Positions 54,882-63,576 are shown, counted from the stretch's first letter. The stretch: 64,000 nt of DNA from an uncultured Moraxella sp. (GCF_945873075.1 NZ_CAMCBS010000011.1:1-64000), one strand, 5' to 3'. Made by a program: numbers and translations. Notes: generated by a model from the sequence alone, not told the origin.

Positions 54882-57422
54882 ATGGATAAAGTACAGATGG
54901 CGCATATTCGACAAGATATGCAAGGGAATTGGTGCATTCATGCATTGCAAGATCATTTGGCAAAAGTGGCGCAAATGGCAGTCAGATTTGCAGATGGTCG
55001 GGGTGAGCTGTTTGCTCATTATGCAGGGCTTTGGCATGATTTGGGCAAGTTTCAGCAAGCTTTTCAAGACTATATCAAGCAAGTCACGGGATTTGACAAA
55101 GAAAATGCACATCTTGAAGATGTGGAAAGTAGCAAACCTACCAAACGCCCCCATTCTACCGCAGGGGCAAAGTACGCCACCACCCATCTTGACCCGTTAT
55201 TGGGGCATTTATTGGCGTATTTGATTGCAGGCCATCATGCAGGGCTTGCAGATTGGCATGACAAGGGTAGTCTAAAGGATAGATTGCAACAGGCGGATGA
55301 TGAGCTCTCTGCTGCTCTTGCTGGCGTAGCACAATCGCAAGGGGCAAGCGAGTTTTTGCAATTTGATGAAGGTGAACTGGTTGCTCAGCTTGAGCAGATT
55401 GTCGCTCATAGTGATGATGTATTGGGCGAACTGCATATTTGGATGCGTTTTTGGTTTTCGTGCCTAGTGGATGCTGATTTTTTGGATACCGAAAGCTTTA
55501 TGCATGGCTTTGATAATGCTGATGATGCCAAAAAAGCCGGTGTTCGACCAAGTTTTGAGACGCTAAATGAGCTGCATCATCGCTACGAGAATTTTATGGC
55601 AGCCCTTGCCAACAATGCTAAGCCATCGGCATTAAACCAAGAGCGTCAAGCCATCTTGGAGCAATGCTTTGATGCGGCTACTTTGGAGAAGTCGCTGTTT
55701 AGCCTAACTGTACCGACAGGGGGTGGCAAGACTTTGGCAAGTCTAGGTTTTGCACTCAAACACGCTCTGAAATTTAATAAAAAACGCATTATTTATGCCA
55801 TTCCTTTTACCAGTATCATTGAGCAAAATGCTAGCGTATTTCGTCAAGTCTTGGGTGATGAAGCGGTGCTTGAGCATCATAGCAATCTTGAAGTGGCACA
55901 AGGGCAAGAAACCGCCAAAAACCGATTGGCTAGCGAAAATTGGGATGCGTCTTTGATAGTTACGACCAATGTGCAGTTTTTTGAAAGTCTGTTTGCTACA
56001 CGCACCAGTCGCTGTCGCAAAATTCATAATATTGCTGATAGTGTGGTGATTTTGGATGAGTCTCAGCAAATTCCTAGAGAGTTTCAAAAGCCAATCACAG
56101 ATATGATGCGTGTTTTGGCAAGGGATTTTGGGGTGACATTTGTGCTGTGTACCGCCACCCAACCAGAGCTTGGCAAGGAAGTGGATGCCTTTGGGCGAAT
56201 GGATATGCAGGGACTAGATGGTGTGCATGAAATCATCCTTGATAAGACAGCCTTGGCAAAAAAGCTACAACGTGTACAAATTCATCTGCCTAAGATAGAC
56301 ACGCCCAAGCAGACTTGGCAACAGGTCGCTCATGATATTGCCAATCATGACTGCGTACTGGCGGTGGTCAATACTCGCCGACACGCTCGTCTGTTATTTG
56401 AAGCTTTGCCCGATGATGGTATTAAGCTACATTTATCCGCCAATATGTGTGCCACCCATCGCACCCAAGTGGTTGCCCTGATACGCTATTATTTGCAAGT
56501 TTATCATCAAGGCAAGCTAACCAGGCCTTTGTGGGTGGTAAGTACTCAGCTGATTGAAGCAGGTGTGGATGTGGATTTTCCTGTGGTGTATCGAGCGATG
56601 GCAGGCTTGGATAGTATCATTCAGACGGCAGGTCGGTGCAATCGAGAAGGTAAATTGCCTAAGCTTGGTGATGTGGTGGTATTTCGGGCAGAGCAGGGTG
56701 CTCCCACAGGCAGTCTAAAACAAGGACAGGATATTACCGAAGAGATGCTTGCGGCAGGACTATTAGCAGACCCCTTGTCGCCACAGACATTTAGTGAGTA
56801 TTTTCGCCGTTTTCGTGCCAAAGGCTTGGTGGATAAATACAAAATTACCGATGATTTGACAGCGCAAGTCTCAGAACAAAATCCTTTGGCAATCAAATTT
56901 CGCACCGCTTCAGAGAAGTTTCGTTTGATTGACAATCAAGGTGTGGCATTGGTTGTGCCGTTTGTGCCATTGGCTTGGCAGGATGGCACTCCAAAAATTG
57001 TAGAAGCCACGCAGTTGTCAGAATTTTTTGAGCGATATTTGGTAAATCAACCCATACAAACATGGCAATCAGTGCTTGATGGGTTGCGATACCAGCCCCA
57101 AGATGGTCAAAATGTGGATTGTGCTACTTATGCTCAAGATGGCTTTGAGTTTCAAAGTGGCGGTGTGCAGAGCTTGGCATTGCCTGAGCCGTTTGAGACT
57201 TGGTTTGGTTATTTACAAAGCGACCCACTTAAGCACAAATGGGTTTATCGCAAATTACAACGCTACACCATTACTGTGTATGAGCATGAATTGGCAAAAT
57301 TGCCCAAAGGGGCGGTTTTTGAGCGAGCGGGCTTATTAGTGCTAGATACGGGATATTATGATGATAAGTTTGGCTTGATGACAGATGATAGTGTCCTATC
57401 CCCAAGTGAGTGTGTCTTATGA
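54882..57422 (+). CDS. cas3: CRISPR-associated helicase/nuclease Cas3, type I-C
   Basis: Cas3 is recruited by Cascade and shreds target DNA. The N-terminal HD nuclease has GLWHDLGKF (His52-Asp53), RPHSTAGAKYA (His91) and AGHHAGL. The SF2 helicase has Walker A TVPTGGGKTLAS (about 275-286), TSIIEQNA, the box II LDESQ (about 391) and TATQPELG. Motif VI is IQTAGRCNREGK, and the C-terminal domain reaches 846 residues, a usual length. AAAGGA lies 9 bases before the ATG. It is separated from cas5c by a terminator and a new promoter. Motif VI codons contain a 10-base Neisseria uptake core (56620-56629). Confidence 0.95.
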   Translation: MDKVQMAHIRQDMQGNWCIHALQDHLAKVAQMAVRFADGRGELFAHYAGLWHDLGKFQQAFQDYIKQVTGFDKENAHLEDVESSKPTKRPHSTAGAKYATTHLDPLLGHLLAYLIAGHHAGLADWHDKGSLKDRLQQADDELSAALAGVAQSQGASEFLQFDEGELVAQLEQIVAHSDDVLGELHIWMRFWFSCLVDADFLDTESFMHGFDNADDAKKAGVRPSFETLNELHHRYENFMAALANNAKPSALNQERQAILEQCFDAATLEKSLFSLTVPTGGGKTLASLGFALKHALKFNKKRIIYAIPFTSIIEQNASVFRQVLGDEAVLEHHSNLEVAQGQETAKNRLASENWDASLIVTTNVQFFESLFATRTSRCRKIHNIADSVVILDESQQIPREFQKPITDMMRVLARDFGVTFVLCTATQPELGKEVDAFGRMDMQGLDGVHEIILDKTALAKKLQRVQIHLPKIDTPKQTWQQVAHDIANHDCVLAVVNTRRHARLLFEALPDDGIKLHLSANMCATHRTQVVALIRYYLQVYHQGKLTRPLWVVSTQLIEAGVDVDFPVVYRAMAGLDSIIQTAGRCNREGKLPKLGDVVVFRAEQGAPTGSLKQGQDITEEMLAAGLLADPLSPQTFSEYFRRFRAKGLVDKYKITDDLTAQVSEQNPLAIKFRTASEKFRLIDNQGVALVVPFVPLAWQDGTPKIVEATQLSEFFERYLVNQPIQTWQSVLDGLRYQPQDGQNVDCATYAQDGFEFQSGGVQSLALPEPFETWFGYLQSDPLKHKWVYRKLQRYTITVYEHELAKLPKGAVFERAGLLVLDTGYYDDKFGLMTDDSVLSPSECVL
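56620..56629 (-). repeat. Neisseria DUS core (10-mer) inside cas3
   Basis: The plus strand reads TTCAGACGGC, the complement of the DUS core GCCGTCTGAA, within codons for the helicase motif IQTAGR. It lacks the AT or AG of the 12-mer forms. Protein constraint may account for it. Confidence 0.5.
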
Positions 57423-57423
57423 T

Positions 57424-57448
57424 AAACGCCCCTAGATAGGGGCGTTTT
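57424..57448 (+). terminator. Terminator after cas3
   Basis: Perfect 10-bp stem AAACGCCCCT/AGGGGCGTTT, loop AGAT, then TT, directly behind the cas3 stop. Confidence 0.8.
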
Positions 57449-57477
57449 GCCTTAATAATTTAAGACATGGTATCATA

Positions 57478-57522
57478 GTTTCAACACACAACCACGCAGG
57501 GCGGTTGATTGGATAATTATCC
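57478..57522. repeat. Repeat-like element with palindrome between cas3 and cas5c
   Basis: GTTTCAAC (57478) begins a segment whose reverse complement ends TGTTGAAAC, like the ...ATTGAAAC end of type I-C repeats. It contains CAACC/GGTTG as a short stem. Its core ACCACGCAGGGCGGTT (57491-57506) matches 15 of 16 bases inside cas1 (63631-63646). It is followed by the perfect palindrome GGATAATTATCC (57511-57522). Nature unknown. Confidence 0.4.
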
Positions 57523-57556
57523 AGGCGGTATTATAACAAATTTGCCAGCAAAACTC

Positions 57557-57585
57557 TTGACTGGACAATCAAAATTATTTATTAT
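57557..57585 (+). promoter_or_regulatory. Sigma-70 promoter of the cas5c-cas8c-cas7c-cas4 operon
   Basis: TTGACT (57557-57562), 17-base spacer and TATTAT (57580-57585), each 5 of 6 to consensus. The predicted start, near 57592, leaves a short leader with AAGGAGA before the cas5c ATG. Confidence 0.75.
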
Positions 57586-57615
57586 GGTTTCATAGAATAG
57601 ACAAAAGGAGAATAC

Positions 57616-58260
57616 ATGAGTTTTATCCTAGAAATCAGTGGTGATTTTGCGTGTTTTACACGACCTGAGCTCAAGGTGGAGCGGGTGAGTTATCCTGTCA
57701 TTACCCCATCGGCAGCACGCAATATCTTGATGGCGATTCTGTGGAAGCCTGCCATTCGTTGGCGAGTGCTGAAGATTGAAATTCTAAAACCAATTCAATG
57801 GGTAAACATACGCCGCAACGAGTTAGGCACTAAGATGAGTGAGCGTAGTCAAGGGGTGTATATTGAAGACAATCGCCAACAGCGGGCATCTATGCTACTC
57901 AAAGATGTTGCTTATCGTATCCATGCCGATTTTGAACTGACTGATGAAGCAGGTGAAGCTGACAACCGCACCAAATTTGTGGAGATGTTTCGCCGCCGAG
58001 CCAGTCGGGGGCAGTATTTTCATCAGCCGTATTTGGGTTGTCGTGAATTTGCCTGTGATTTTAGGCTACTTGAGCGAGCTGATGACGGCTTGCCACGAGA
58101 AGCGATTACCCAAGATTTTGGCTTGATGCTTTATGATATGGATTATAGTAAGTCTGCACCACGAGACTCCAATCATGCCGAGCCGATGTTTTATCATTGT
58201 CGGGCGGTTGATGGGGTGATTGTCGTGCCAGCACGAGACAGCGGGGAGGTTTTGCGATGA
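57616..58260 (+). CDS. cas5c: Cas5c (Cas5d), crRNA-processing Cascade subunit
   Basis: In type I-C this RAMP protein replaces Cas6: it cuts the pre-crRNA in the repeat and holds the 5' handle. The N-terminal ferredoxin-like fold starts FILEISGDFACFTRPELKVERVSYPVITPSAARNILMAILWKP. The conserved block RGQYFHQPYLGCREF (about 136-150) carries the His of the proposed catalytic site. 214 residues is typical. AAGGAGA lies 6 bases before the ATG. Its stop overlaps the cas8c start by 4 bases. It is first in the operon. Confidence 0.95.
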   Translation: MSFILEISGDFACFTRPELKVERVSYPVITPSAARNILMAILWKPAIRWRVLKIEILKPIQWVNIRRNELGTKMSERSQGVYIEDNRQQRASMLLKDVAYRIHADFELTDEAGEADNRTKFVEMFRRRASRGQYFHQPYLGCREFACDFRLLERADDGLPREAITQDFGLMLYDMDYSKSAPRDSNHAEPMFYHCRAVDGVIVVPARDSGEVLR

Positions 58261-60044
58261 TTTTACACGCATTAACCCAATATTATCAGCGGATGGCAAG
58301 CTTAGGCGGGGATGTTGCCCCCGAAGGCTTTGAATACAAAGAATTGCCCTTTATCATCGTCATTGATGAGCAGGGTAAGTTTGTTCAACTTGAAGATACT
58401 CGAGAAATTCAGGGTAAAAAGAAGGTCGGACGCAAATTTTTAGTACCCAAGGGGCTTGGGCGTAGTGGTGCTAAGTCCTATGAAGTGAGCAATATCTTAT
58501 GGGATCATTATGGCTATGTGCTAGGCGTAGCAAAGGAAGTAGATGGCGTTGCCAAAAAAGACCCAGAGCAAATTGCCAGCGAAGTCGCCAAAAATCAAAC
58601 CTTGGCGGACAACCAACATCATAGCTTTATCAAAGCGGTAGATGAGCTACATCATGCCATCAGCGATGATGTGGGGGTGCTAGCGGTCAAGCGGTTTCTG
58701 GCAAATGCTGATGAAATCAACAAGGTTGTTCAGTCGGATAATTGGGCGGAGTGCTTTAAAATTAAAGGGTGCAATCTAAGTTTTCGCTTGGTAAGTGAAG
58801 TGCGTGATTTGGTTTGCCAATCAAAAAGTGTGCAAGCTTATTTATCGAGCCAAAAACAAGAAACTAGCACCGCAGGGCAGGCGGGTATTTGCTTGGTAAC
58901 AGGACAAAAAACCACCATCGCTCGCTTGCATAACGCCATCAAAGGAGTGAATGCTAAGCCTTCGCCATTTACTTCGGTGAATTTGTCAGCGTTCGAGTCC
59001 TACGGCAAACAGCAAGGATATATTTTTCCTGTGGGTGAGCAGGCGATGTTTGAATACACCACAGCGTTAAATATGTTATTAGATAGCGACAATCGCTTTC
59101 GTGTGGGGGATGTGACAGCGGTATGCTGGGCTCAAAAACCAACACCACTTGAGACCAAAGTATCTATTTTGATAAACGGTATCAAAGACAATCCCGATGC
59201 TCATATTGATGAAGTCAAGGGGCTTTATAATAGCTTGTACAAGGGCGTGTATAAAGAACCAAATGCTAAAGACAAATTTTATGTGCTTGGACTATCGCCC
59301 AACTCTGCTCGTATCGTAGTACGGTTTTGGCATGAAACGACAGTGGCGGCATTGTCCGAAAATATCGCCACATGGTATGACGATTTACAGATGGTGCGTG
59401 GCGATAACTCACCCTATCCGCCTTTTATGCCATTGCCACGCTTGTTGGGCAATTTGGTACTAGATGGCAAATTGGAAAATATTCCCCCTGATTTGATTGC
59501 AGGCGTGACCCAAAGCGTATTGAATAACCGCCCTTTGTCGGTAGGACTGCTCCAGTTGGCACTGCGTCGCAACAAAGCAGAACAAAAAATCACACATGGG
59601 CGAGCGTGCCTGATTAAAGCTTATTTAAATCGTGCTGTCCGTTGTGGCAGTTTATCACACATCAAGGAGCTTGATATGAGTTTGGATAAATCTCGTGAAG
59701 ATATTGGCTATCTATTGGGCAGGCTATTTGCTGTGCTTGAAAAAATCCAAGAAGAAGCCAATCCCCATCTAAACGCCACCATCGGCGAGCGGTATTTTGG
59801 TTCGGCAAGTAGTACACCGATTTCGGTATTTGGCACATTGATACGCTTATCAAAACATCATTTGGCAAAGATTAGCAATATCGGTAGACGAGTAAATTTA
59901 GAAAAATTGCAACAAGAAATCATTGCCAAGATTAACCAATTTCCAAGCCATTTGAATATCAACCAGCAAGGGCTGTTTTCTATTGGCTATTATCATCAAA
60001 AACAAGATTTTTATGTCAAATCTACTGACGCTGACAAGGAGTAA
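58257..60044 (+). CDS. cas8c: Cas8c (Csd1), large Cascade subunit
   Basis: Cas8c is the PAM-reading large subunit of type I-C Cascade. Recognisable Csd1 features are the opening [84 protein letters not shown] and [20 protein letters not shown]. 595 residues is standard. Its 3' part carries a second start for Cas11c. It is coupled to cas5c by overlap and followed by cas7c after 5 bases. Confidence 0.95.
   Translation: MILHALTQYYQRMASLGGDVAPEGFEYKELPFIIVIDEQGKFVQLEDTREIQGKKKVGRKFLVPKGLGRSGAKSYEVSNILWDHYGYVLGVAKEVDGVAKKDPEQIASEVAKNQTLADNQHHSFIKAVDELHHAISDDVGVLAVKRFLANADEINKVVQSDNWAECFKIKGCNLSFRLVSEVRDLVCQSKSVQAYLSSQKQETSTAGQAGICLVTGQKTTIARLHNAIKGVNAKPSPFTSVNLSAFESYGKQQGYIFPVGEQAMFEYTTALNMLLDSDNRFRVGDVTAVCWAQKPTPLETKVSILINGIKDNPDAHIDEVKGLYNSLYKGVYKEPNAKDKFYVLGLSPNSARIVVRFWHETTVAALSENIATWYDDLQMVRGDNSPYPPFMPLPRLLGNLVLDGKLENIPPDLIAGVTQSVLNNRPLSVGLLQLALRRNKAEQKITHGRACLIKAYLNRAVRCGSLSHIKELDMSLDKSREDIGYLLGRLFAVLEKIQEEANPHLNATIGERYFGSASSTPISVFGTLIRLSKHHLAKISNIGRRVNLEKLQQEIIAKINQFPSHLNINQQGLFSIGYYHQKQDFYVKSTDADKE
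59664..59669 (+). promoter_or_regulatory. Internal Shine-Dalgarno for Cas11c inside cas8c
   Basis: AAGGAG lies 6 bases before an in-frame ATG at 59676, an ideal ribosome site within a coding region. Confidence 0.75.
59676..60044 (+). CDS. cas11c: Cas11c small subunit from an internal start in cas8c
   Basis: Type I-C systems are known to make the small Cascade subunit from a second start within cas8c. Here an ATG at codon 474 of cas8c follows AAGGAG at 6-base spacing and gives a 122-residue product. It starts [23 protein letters not shown], followed by [29 protein letters not shown], and is predicted mostly alpha-helical. Size and position agree with the described Cas11c. Several copies would line the Cascade belly. 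Expression is inferred, not shown. Confidence 0.75.
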   Translation: MSLDKSREDIGYLLGRLFAVLEKIQEEANPHLNATIGERYFGSASSTPISVFGTLIRLSKHHLAKISNIGRRVNLEKLQQEIIAKINQFPSHLNINQQGLFSIGYYHQKQDFYVKSTDADKE

Positions 60045-60049
60045 TTCAG

Positions 60050-60901
60050 ATGACTATCGAAAAACGCTACGATTTTGTATTTTTGTTTGATGTGCAAGAC
60101 GGCAACCCAAATGGTGACCCTGATGCAGGCAACTTGCCACGCATTGACCCAGAAACAGGCATGGGGCTGGTGACCGATGTCTGCCTAAAACGCAAGGTGC
60201 GTAATTTTGTACAGATGACCCAAGATACCCAAACGCATGATATTTTTATCCGTGAAAAGGGGATTTTGAACCAACTGATTGACGAAGCGCACGAGCAAGA
60301 AAGTGTCAAAGCCAAAGAAAAAGGCGACAAAACCGAAGCGGCACGCCAATATATGTGCCAACGCTACTATGATATTCGCACCTTTGGGGCGGTGATGACC
60401 ACAGGTAAAAATGCAGGTCAAGTGCGCGGCCCTGTTCAGCTGACCTTTTCACGCTCTATTGACCCGATTATCACACTTGAGCATAGCATCACTCGTATGG
60501 CGGTAACCAACGAAAAAGACGCCAGCGAAACAGGCGATAATCGCACGATGGGGCGTAAGTTTACTGTACCTTATGGATTGTATCGTTGTCATGGCTTTGT
60601 GTCGGCTCATTTTGCTAAGCAAACAGGCTTTGGAGATGATGATTTGGCACTATTGTGGCAGGCACTTATCAATATGTTTGACCATGACCATTCGGCAGCT
60701 CGTGGACAGATGACGGCTCGTGGGTTGTATGTGTTTGAGCATAGCAATAGTTTGGGTGATGCTCCCGCTGATAGTCTATTTAGACGCATTACGGTTGCCA
60801 AAAAAGCAGGCGTGGATACCGTGCGTAGCTTTGATGACTATGCGGTAACGGTTGATGATAGCAATCTAGGGGCGACAACTTTACACCGCCACTTGGGCTA
60901 G
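60050..60901 (+). CDS. cas7c: Cas7c (Csd2), Cascade backbone subunit
   Basis: Cas7c polymerises along the crRNA spacer. The Csd2 opening [49 protein letters not shown] is diagnostic. The later blocks [30 protein letters not shown] and [23 protein letters not shown] are intact. 283 residues is normal. AAGGAG stands 8 bases before the ATG, a strong site suited to the most abundant subunit. Confidence 0.96.
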   Translation: MTIEKRYDFVFLFDVQDGNPNGDPDAGNLPRIDPETGMGLVTDVCLKRKVRNFVQMTQDTQTHDIFIREKGILNQLIDEAHEQESVKAKEKGDKTEAARQYMCQRYYDIRTFGAVMTTGKNAGQVRGPVQLTFSRSIDPIITLEHSITRMAVTNEKDASETGDNRTMGRKFTVPYGLYRCHGFVSAHFAKQTGFGDDDLALLWQALINMFDHDHSAARGQMTARGLYVFEHSNSLGDAPADSLFRRITVAKKAGVDTVRSFDDYAVTVDDSNLGATTLHRHLG

Positions 60902-60925
60902 TTGTTGGACTGATGGTTTTGATTT

Positions 60926-61579
60926 ATGGTTGATATGCCAATTAATCTAGCAACACCACAAAGCAGAGAGCAAAGACCAATTTTGCTCTCTGCTTTGCAG
61001 CATTATGCCTTCTGCCCACGCCAATGTGCCTTAATTCACAATGAACAAGCATGGGCAGAAAATTATCTGACTGCACAAGGTCAAGCCTTGCATAGGCGAG
61101 TGGATAGCGGTGAGCCCGAAACTCGCCAAGGTGTGCGTTTTGAGCGTAGTGTGCATGTATCTGCCGACAAATTGGGACTAAGTGGTGTTATTGATATGGT
61201 GGAATGTGAATTATCCACAGGGCGACTGTATCCTGTGGAATATAAGCGTGGCAAGCCAAAACCCGAGCCGTTTGATGAAATTCAGCTATGTGCCCAAGCG
61301 CTGTGCCTAGAAGAAATGACAGGGCAAACCATCAGCGAAGGGTCATTGTGGTATATGCAAACTCGTCATCGTGTACCAGTGGTGTTTACCGATACGCTAA
61401 GAGAGCAAACGCTGGCGGTTATCGCCCAAGTGCGTAAGCTTTTGGCCAGCGGACAAACCCCTCCGTCAATGTACGGCAAACGCTGCAAAGCCTGCTCGCT
61501 GGTGGAGATTTGCCAGCCGAAGTTGTTGGAGCGGGATAGGTCGATGGGGTATGTGAAGGGGTTGTTTGGTAATGATTAA
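60926..61579 (+). CDS. cas4: Cas4 nuclease of spacer acquisition
   Basis: Cas4 trims prespacers and helps select PAM-bearing ends with Cas1-Cas2. The first Fe-S Cys lies in ALQHYAFCPRQCALIHNEQAW. The RecB-type nuclease core has GLSGVIDMVE (catalytic Asp), PVEYKRGK (Glu and Lys) and DEIQLCAQALCLEE (Gln). The last three Fe-S cysteines are in RCKACSLVEICQP. 217 residues is standard. No Shine-Dalgarno is clear before the ATG at 60926, and a second ATG at 60935 is possible. In usual I-C order cas1 follows directly; here about 2 kb intervene. Confidence 0.93.
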   Translation: MVDMPINLATPQSREQRPILLSALQHYAFCPRQCALIHNEQAWAENYLTAQGQALHRRVDSGEPETRQGVRFERSVHVSADKLGLSGVIDMVECELSTGRLYPVEYKRGKPKPEPFDEIQLCAQALCLEEMTGQTISEGSLWYMQTRHRVPVVFTDTLREQTLAVIAQVRKLLASGQTPPSMYGKRCKACSLVEICQPKLLERDRSMGYVKGLFGND

Positions 61580-61610
61580 ATCAAATCTTAAATAAAATTG
61601 GATTGAAAAT

Positions 61611-63236
61611 ATGAAGATTTCAAAAGTCAATATAAAAGATTTTAAAAGATTTAAAGATCTAACATTAAATTTAGGTAGTAATCCTTCAAAAATAATTGCA
61701 TTAGTTGGTGCTAATGGTTGTGGAAAGAGTAGTGTTCTAGATGCTTTTATAGCATGTAGTAGAAATTATGGTGGGAATATAGGTAATGGAATTACTCCAG
61801 AGATATTTTATAGAACAGATAATAAAAACGCATATCAATTAATATCAATTCAATATTTAGATGATGATGGAAATTCTATTGATAATAATGAATTGTATCA
61901 TAATCATAAGTTTTATAAAAATAATAGGGAAATTATTTTTTCTTTTAGAAGTCCATATCGCTACAATACCGATCTAAATATTAAAGAGATTAAAGCTACA
62001 GAACCCATTGAAAATAACTCGGATGGAGCAAGTTGTTCACTGCATTTAGATAGTAAAATAGAGAATAATTATAGAAGACTATTAGGGTTTTATAGTCAAG
62101 TAAGAGATAGTGAGGATATTAGACCTTCTGAAGCTAAGACTAAAGTTTTGGGTATGTTAAATGAGTCCATAAGAAATTGCTTAGATTTGGAAGTGTGTGA
62201 TTTGGGCAGTGTGGAGAATAACAACGGAACATTGCTGTTTAAAAAGTCAGATTCTGATGAGCCTTTTTCATTTAATAGCCTTTCTGCTGGAGAAAAAGAG
62301 GTTGTTGATATTTTGTTAGATTTGTTTTTAAGAAAAGAAAAATATAAAAATTCTATATTTTTATTAGATGAGCCAGAGTTGCATATTAATACATCAATTC
62401 AAAGAAAACTGATAGTTGAAATAGATAAACTGATAGATGATAGTGGGCAAATTTGGATCGCTACGCATAGTATTGGCTTTTTGCGAGCATTTCAGGAAGA
62501 GTTAGCAGGGAAATGTCAGGTTTTTCATTTTGAAGATGGAATGAAATTTGCATCAGAATCTATAGAATTAACCCCTGTAGTTAACAATAGGTTGATATGG
62601 CAATCTATTTTTAATACCGCTTTAGATGATTTAACTGGATTGATTGCCCCTAAAAGAATTATTTATTGTGAAGGAAGAGATGAACCTAGATCAAATGGCT
62701 CAGAAAGAGGGCTAGATGCTCAGGTTTTAAATAATATTTTTAATGCTGAATATCCAGATACTATATTTGTTTCTAGTGGAGGAAATACTGAGTTAGACCA
62801 AAGAAGTAGTATTGCATTGGCGATATTGGGTAAAGTATTTCCTGACATGGAAATTTGGGTTTTTAAAGATAGAGATATAGCTTCAGGAAAACCTGTATCA
62901 GAAGAAGATAGACAAGAATATTTATCTAATCAAGATAAAAGATTTAGGGTTATGAAAAGATGGGAGATTGAAAATTATCTATTTGATAGCGAAGTCCTGC
63001 AGAAGTATTGCAGTAATAACGGAAAGAACTTTGATAATGTTAAATATGAACAATACTTCACAAATGAAGACTTAATGGATTCAGATGTTAAGTCAAAATT
63101 TAGCTTAATAAAAAGTATTTGTTCAATTAGTACACCTATAAATGCTGAAAAGTTTAAAATTAATTTATCAGAATTGATTACTTCAGATATGTCTATTTAT
63201 AAGGAATTGAAGTCTTGTATATTTGAAAGGCAATAA
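61611..63236 (+). CDS. ABC-type ATPase with TOPRIM/DUF4435-like C-terminus, probable defence protein
   Basis: This is a single 541-residue protein. The N-terminal AAA15/OLD-type ATPase has LVGANGCGKSS (Walker A, about 33-41), SLSAGEKEVVD (signature, about 223), FLLDEPELHIN (Walker B, about 250) and WIATHS (H-loop, about 285). From about 345 a TOPRIM-like part follows: RIIYCEGRDE, VFKDRD (about 417-422) and RWEIENYLFDSEVL, the last as in DUF4435. This layout recalls OLD nucleases and the one-chain forms of PARIS (AriA-AriB). DNA is strikingly AT-rich, and Arg is mostly AGA, whereas cas genes use CGN. It sits between cas4 and cas1. Target and activity are unknown. Confidence 0.72.
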   Translation: MKISKVNIKDFKRFKDLTLNLGSNPSKIIALVGANGCGKSSVLDAFIACSRNYGGNIGNGITPEIFYRTDNKNAYQLISIQYLDDDGNSIDNNELYHNHKFYKNNREIIFSFRSPYRYNTDLNIKEIKATEPIENNSDGASCSLHLDSKIENNYRRLLGFYSQVRDSEDIRPSEAKTKVLGMLNESIRNCLDLEVCDLGSVENNNGTLLFKKSDSDEPFSFNSLSAGEKEVVDILLDLFLRKEKYKNSIFLLDEPELHINTSIQRKLIVEIDKLIDDSGQIWIATHSIGFLRAFQEELAGKCQVFHFEDGMKFASESIELTPVVNNRLIWQSIFNTALDDLTGLIAPKRIIYCEGRDEPRSNGSERGLDAQVLNNIFNAEYPDTIFVSSGGNTELDQRSSIALAILGKVFPDMEIWVFKDRDIASGKPVSEEDRQEYLSNQDKRFRVMKRWEIENYLFDSEVLQKYCSNNGKNFDNVKYEQYFTNEDLMDSDVKSKFSLIKSICSISTPINAEKFKINLSELITSDMSIYKELKSCIFERQ

Positions 63237-63315
63237 TTAAGTGAAGTAATTGTAGCAAGCGTAGGGTGTGTGCCTTTAGGCACGCACGCGTTGGTAGGGT
63301 ATCTGTTTTTGTTCT

Positions 63316-63327
63316 ATGCCGTCTGAA
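63316..63327 (+). repeat. Neisseria DUS, AT dialect
   Basis: Exact 12-mer ATGCCGTCTGAA. It forms one arm of the hairpin at 63318-63348. Confidence 0.9.
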
Positions 63328-63348
63328 AACCTGATTTTTTCAGACGGC
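63318..63348. terminator. DUS-pair hairpin, probable terminator
   Basis: 12-bp perfect stem GCCGTCTGAAAA/TTTTCAGACGGC with a 7-base loop. Inverted DUS pairs act as terminators in Neisseria. This one stands downstream of the ATPase gene. Confidence 0.75.
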
Positions 63349-63350
63349 CT
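63339..63350 (-). repeat. Neisseriaceae DUS, AG dialect
   Basis: Minus strand reads AGGCCGTCTGAA exactly. It is the second arm of the hairpin, so the pair mixes AT and AG dialects. Confidence 0.85.
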
Positions 63351-63401
63351 TAGCAGCCGCAATGGATAAAACGCGTGCATGGCTTGTGCTACACGCATGG
63401 A

Positions 63402-63470
63402 GTAGGTTGGGCATTGATGCCCGACAAAGTCCGCGGTCAAGCAAAAGTCGGGCATAAATGCCCGACCTAC
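63402..63470. repeat. 24-bp inverted repeat of Neisseria style
   Basis: Arms at 63402-63425 and 63447-63470 match 22 of 24 bases as complements. Each arm is itself near-palindromic (GTCGGGCAT..ATGCCCGAC). The family is seen in Neisseria intergenic regions; I do not see it elsewhere in the window. Confidence 0.75.
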
Positions 63471-63478
63471 TAAAACTG

Positions 63479-63518
63479 TTTTCAGACAGGCATTGCCTAT
63501 CTAATGCCTGTCTGAAAA
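63479..63518. repeat. Inverted pair of DUS of the TG/wadsworthii dialect
   Basis: Two perfectly complementary 16-base arms, TTTTCAGACAGGCATT and AATGCCTGTCTGAAAA, flank an 8-base loop. Each contains TGCCTGTCTGAA (63505-63516 plus, 63481-63492 minus), the variant I recall as the N. wadsworthii dialect. It can form a terminator-like hairpin. Confidence 0.8.
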
Positions 63519-63531
63519 CGATACGTTATTT

Positions 63532-63543
63532 TTCAGACGGCCT
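63532..63543 (-). repeat. Neisseriaceae DUS, AG dialect (single)
   Basis: Minus strand reads AGGCCGTCTGAA exactly, about 58 bases before cas1. Confidence 0.85.
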
Positions 63544-63567
63544 AAACAACAAGCCGTTCCAAAACAA

Positions 63568-63576
63568 AAGTGCGGT
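63568..63576 (+). repeat. Pasteurellaceae-type uptake signal core
   Basis: AAGTGCGGT within AAAAGTGCGGTCAAAA, followed by a T-rich run about 14 bases on, as in the extended Haemophilus influenzae USS. Lies 24 bases before cas1. Confidence 0.5.

Noticed and set aside
61580-61610. Own promoter for the ATPase-TOPRIM gene (TTGGTA, 17 bases, TAAATA)
   Set aside because: Both boxes match the consensus poorly in AT-rich DNA; read-through from cas4 is equally likely.
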